This document shows positions 30,465-32,302 of a DNA stretch of 32,302 bases, one piece after another. The translations under genes and the position numbers were made by a program. How positions within the stretch are numbered: position 1 is the first letter of the stretch; every line of letters begins with the position of its first letter. The notes beneath the pieces are model-generated. The model was not told where the DNA came from. It made no database searches and was given only the letters and a program-made list of their open reading frames with translations. The DNA is from a virus: positions 1 through 32,302 of IMG/VR virus record IMGVR_UViG_3300046007_007846; one strand, 5' to 3'.

Positions 30465-32276
30465 ATGGGAGAGTTTTCGGCACATAAAATAACGATTGCC
30501 GCTGGAGAAAAGATAGCGATCACGGGGATGTTCAATCTCTATGTTTCTCCTTTTGGCGATGATGTGGTCAATTCTGGAATAGAAGAAATATCTCCATTCA
30601 AAACTCCACAAAGAGCAATTCAGTTTCTATCAGATAAAACGATAACAGAGTCTGGATTTGTCACGATCAATATCGCAGCAGGAATCTATGATTTTGATGA
30701 AACCTTACTTTTCGATCACCCACAAGGTGAACGGATAGCATTGATTGGTGCCGAACCAGAAATTTTGATGCTTCAGTATGTCCAATACTACAAGACATAT
30801 GGTCTAACCGCCGCGGGATACTCTGGATTTTATAGTGGAGTAACTCATGAAATACAGATTGGTTGCGTAAGGCCAAATGACAGCACCACATTTGCAAGTA
30901 TAGTGAATGGAACGGATACGGAAATCAAGAATAGAACTCCTGGTTATGGTGTAGTAATAGAGGATTATGATCTGGCATTCGATCCAGATTACAACCCAAC
31001 TTACTATTATGGATCGTATCCGCGCAATCCAAGAAACAACATTGTTCGCCAATCAGCCATTCTGGGCAGTCACACACTAACTGGCGTTACGAACGGAATA
31101 CTGACAATAGAATCGTCCATTCGCGATGATTGGTTTGCGATTCCGATTCCACCAGGCAATACAGCATGGGCAAGAATGTATGGAAACGCCTACTATGGCT
31201 CACAATTCGATGGTACAACAGCAGATTGCAGCGAAGTTGTCAGCAATTCCTGGTTGAACACGGCATCTCAGACGGGAAGAGGACACTATCTCAGCACGGT
31301 TCCAGTTGGATATTATGGCAAGGCTAGTACCACCGGTATAATCATAGGATCAACAGCAAACTTTGCTGGCGCAACATTTCCAACAGGCACACTGAGTGCT
31401 GGATTTACCGCTCCATTCCAATACACAAGTATAGCAACTGGCGGATTGTCTGGAAGTTATTATAGTTTCACTGGTCCCGCTGGAAGCCTGATGAACGACG
31501 CTGTGCGCTTTGGAAACAACTACCACTCGCATATGATGCATATAAACGGCACTAGTGGTGCTGGACATTCTGGTTCGTGGGGATCTGTTAATACCAATAC
31601 GATCACGGTCAAGATCATACCAACAGTATTCCGCAGACAAGGAACCATCATGTCAGTTCGATCTGGTGGACTCAGAAAGGTAAAGAACATCTTCTTTGAT
31701 GGCAAGGCAATGCCCATATTCTATGGATTGCTTGGCAACAGCAATCGATATACAAATGGTTATAGCAATAAGACTGCCATTCACGCAACGGGAAGCAAGT
31801 TGGGCGAAGTAGTTGACAATGAACCAACTGATCTTGAATCTGGTCTTTGCAAGAATGTTGGTATAAAGGATTTCCATGTTGGAGTTTTCTGCGATAGAAG
31901 CACGGCAGGAAATCTTGGAAGAATAGCAATAAGCAACTGCTCTTATGGAATGATATCAAACAATGGATCTGCTGTGAAGACATTTGCAAGCACAAGCACT
32001 GGTTCTGTGTTCGGTTTCTGTGCATTCAATGCGTCTTCGTTGGAAACAAATAGATGCTTTGCATCATTCAGCGGACAGTCTCTCATCGAAATTCGTATGA
32101 AGGATTCTGTTGGATCAACCTTTGATTTCGACAGCAACTCATTCATAGCGGGGCAGACATATGCAACACCCGATGGAAAAGTGAAGGGAACTGTATTTTC
32201 TTGGGATGCCGTAGACAAACTTTTGACTCTAGCCGTGAGAACTGGACTTCTTGAAGGCAAGAGAAGGATACTCTGA
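30465..32276 (+). CDS. Right-handed beta-helix tailspike-like protein
   Basis: I chose ATG 30465, with GAGG from the previous stop region 8 bases upstream; a GTG start at 30432 would overlap the previous gene and lacks a site. The 603-residue product has an N-terminal segment LYVSPFGDDVVNSGIEEISP, then FKTPQRAIQFLSD and VTINIAAGIYDFDETLLFDH, the typical entry into a parallel beta-helix (pectate-lyase-like). Gly/Asn/Ser/Thr-rich rungs follow over about 300 residues, e.g. GLRKVKNIFFDG and NVGIKDFHVGVFCD. I cannot point to catalytic Asp or Glu residues, so depolymerase activity is possible but unproven. The end (FIAGQTYATPDGKVKGTVFS) is a separate small domain. It probably binds or digests surface polysaccharide. 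Confidence 0.72.
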   Translation: MGEFSAHKITIAAGEKIAITGMFNLYVSPFGDDVVNSGIEEISPFKTPQRAIQFLSDKTITESGFVTINIAAGIYDFDETLLFDHPQGERIALIGAEPEILMLQYVQYYKTYGLTAAGYSGFYSGVTHEIQIGCVRPNDSTTFASIVNGTDTEIKNRTPGYGVVIEDYDLAFDPDYNPTYYYGSYPRNPRNNIVRQSAILGSHTLTGVTNGILTIESSIRDDWFAIPIPPGNTAWARMYGNAYYGSQFDGTTADCSEVVSNSWLNTASQTGRGHYLSTVPVGYYGKASTTGIIIGSTANFAGATFPTGTLSAGFTAPFQYTSIATGGLSGSYYSFTGPAGSLMNDAVRFGNNYHSHMMHINGTSGAGHSGSWGSVNTNTITVKIIPTVFRRQGTIMSVRSGGLRKVKNIFFDGKAMPIFYGLLGNSNRYTNGYSNKTAIHATGSKLGEVVDNEPTDLESGLCKNVGIKDFHVGVFCDRSTAGNLGRIAISNCSYGMISNNGSAVKTFASTSTGSVFGFCAFNASSLETNRCFASFSGQSLIEIRMKDSVGSTFDFDSNSFIAGQTYATPDGKVKGTVFSWDAVDKLLTLAVRTGLLEGKRRIL

Positions 32277-32284
32277 GGTAAACT

Positions 32285-32302
32285 ATGCCTGGACCGATCT
32301 TC
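32285..32302 (+). CDS. Start of next gene, cut by window edge
   Basis: ATG at 32285 opens MPGPIF before the window ends. A GAGG ribosome-binding site at 32275-32278, at the end of the tailspike gene, supports it. Spacing and strand fit continuation of the adhesin operon; nothing can be said about function. Confidence 0.5.

Noticed and set aside
1-32302. tRNA genes, CRISPR arrays, insertion sequences, integrase or diversity-generating retroelement
   Set aside because: No cloverleaf, spaced direct repeats, inverted terminal repeats, transposase, integrase or reverse-transcriptase motifs were seen on reading both strands.

Overview
This window is part of the genome of a virulent, T4-like contractile-tailed bacteriophage (myovirus). 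Almost every gene of more than 100 codons matches a T4-type baseplate, tail or head-completion protein, or a fibre or spike. No lysogeny, integrase, tRNA or CRISPR genes are visible. Genes are tightly packed, with overlapping stop/start codons (ATGA, TAATG, TGATG). Short sequences of the T4 late-promoter type (TATAAATA or GATAAATA) lie in front of several gene groups. The set resembles environmental (aquatic) T4-like phages more than enteric ones: gp5 has no lysozyme domain, gp51 is short, gp8 is much enlarged, and a very large DUF4815-type protein is present. The host cannot be named from this sequence.

Layout. (1) 1-1222: small genes of unknown function, four on the minus strand and one 44-residue membrane protein on the plus strand. 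(2) 1301-1693: a compact cytidine/dCMP-deaminase-like protein on the plus strand. Its stop codon interlocks with that of the convergent tail gene. (3) 6405 down to 1690, minus strand: gp4 head-completion nuclease, a conserved 231-residue protein, gp54 tail-tube initiator, gp26, gp51 and a 566-residue tape-measure candidate. (4) 6406 onward, plus strand, starting at the base next to the gp4 start: gp48, gp53, gp27, a 45-residue protein, gp5, a carbohydrate-binding-like mini-protein, a PAAR spike tip, a 301-residue coiled-coil protein, a membrane-anchored GAF-like protein, gp25, gp6, a 669-residue wedge candidate, a gp8-like protein and a 1897-residue DUF4815-type protein. (5) 25849 to the end: a 56-residue coiled-coil protein, then the adhesins: a fibre with a carbohydrate-binding-like domain, a tail-collar fibre, a beta-helix tailspike, and the first six codons of another gene.

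How the genes work together. gp27, gp5, the PAAR protein and probably the binding-like mini-protein form the central hub and spike. gp54 and gp48 start and cap the tube. gp25, gp6, gp53 and the gp8-like protein form the wedges. The fibres and tailspike recognise the host surface. gp26, gp51 and the 566-residue protein look like a tail-chaperone and tape-measure set.

The most interesting signal is at the gp26/gp51 junction. A T-TTT-TTT slippery heptamer sits five bases before the gp26 stop, and gp51 is open in exactly the -1 frame. A ribosomal frameshift there would make a gp26-gp51 fusion like the lambda G/GT tail chaperones, directly before the putative tape measure. Other points of note are the divergent gp4 and gp48 starts with no base between them, and a membrane-anchored GAF-like protein with its own late-promoter-like site inside the baseplate operon.
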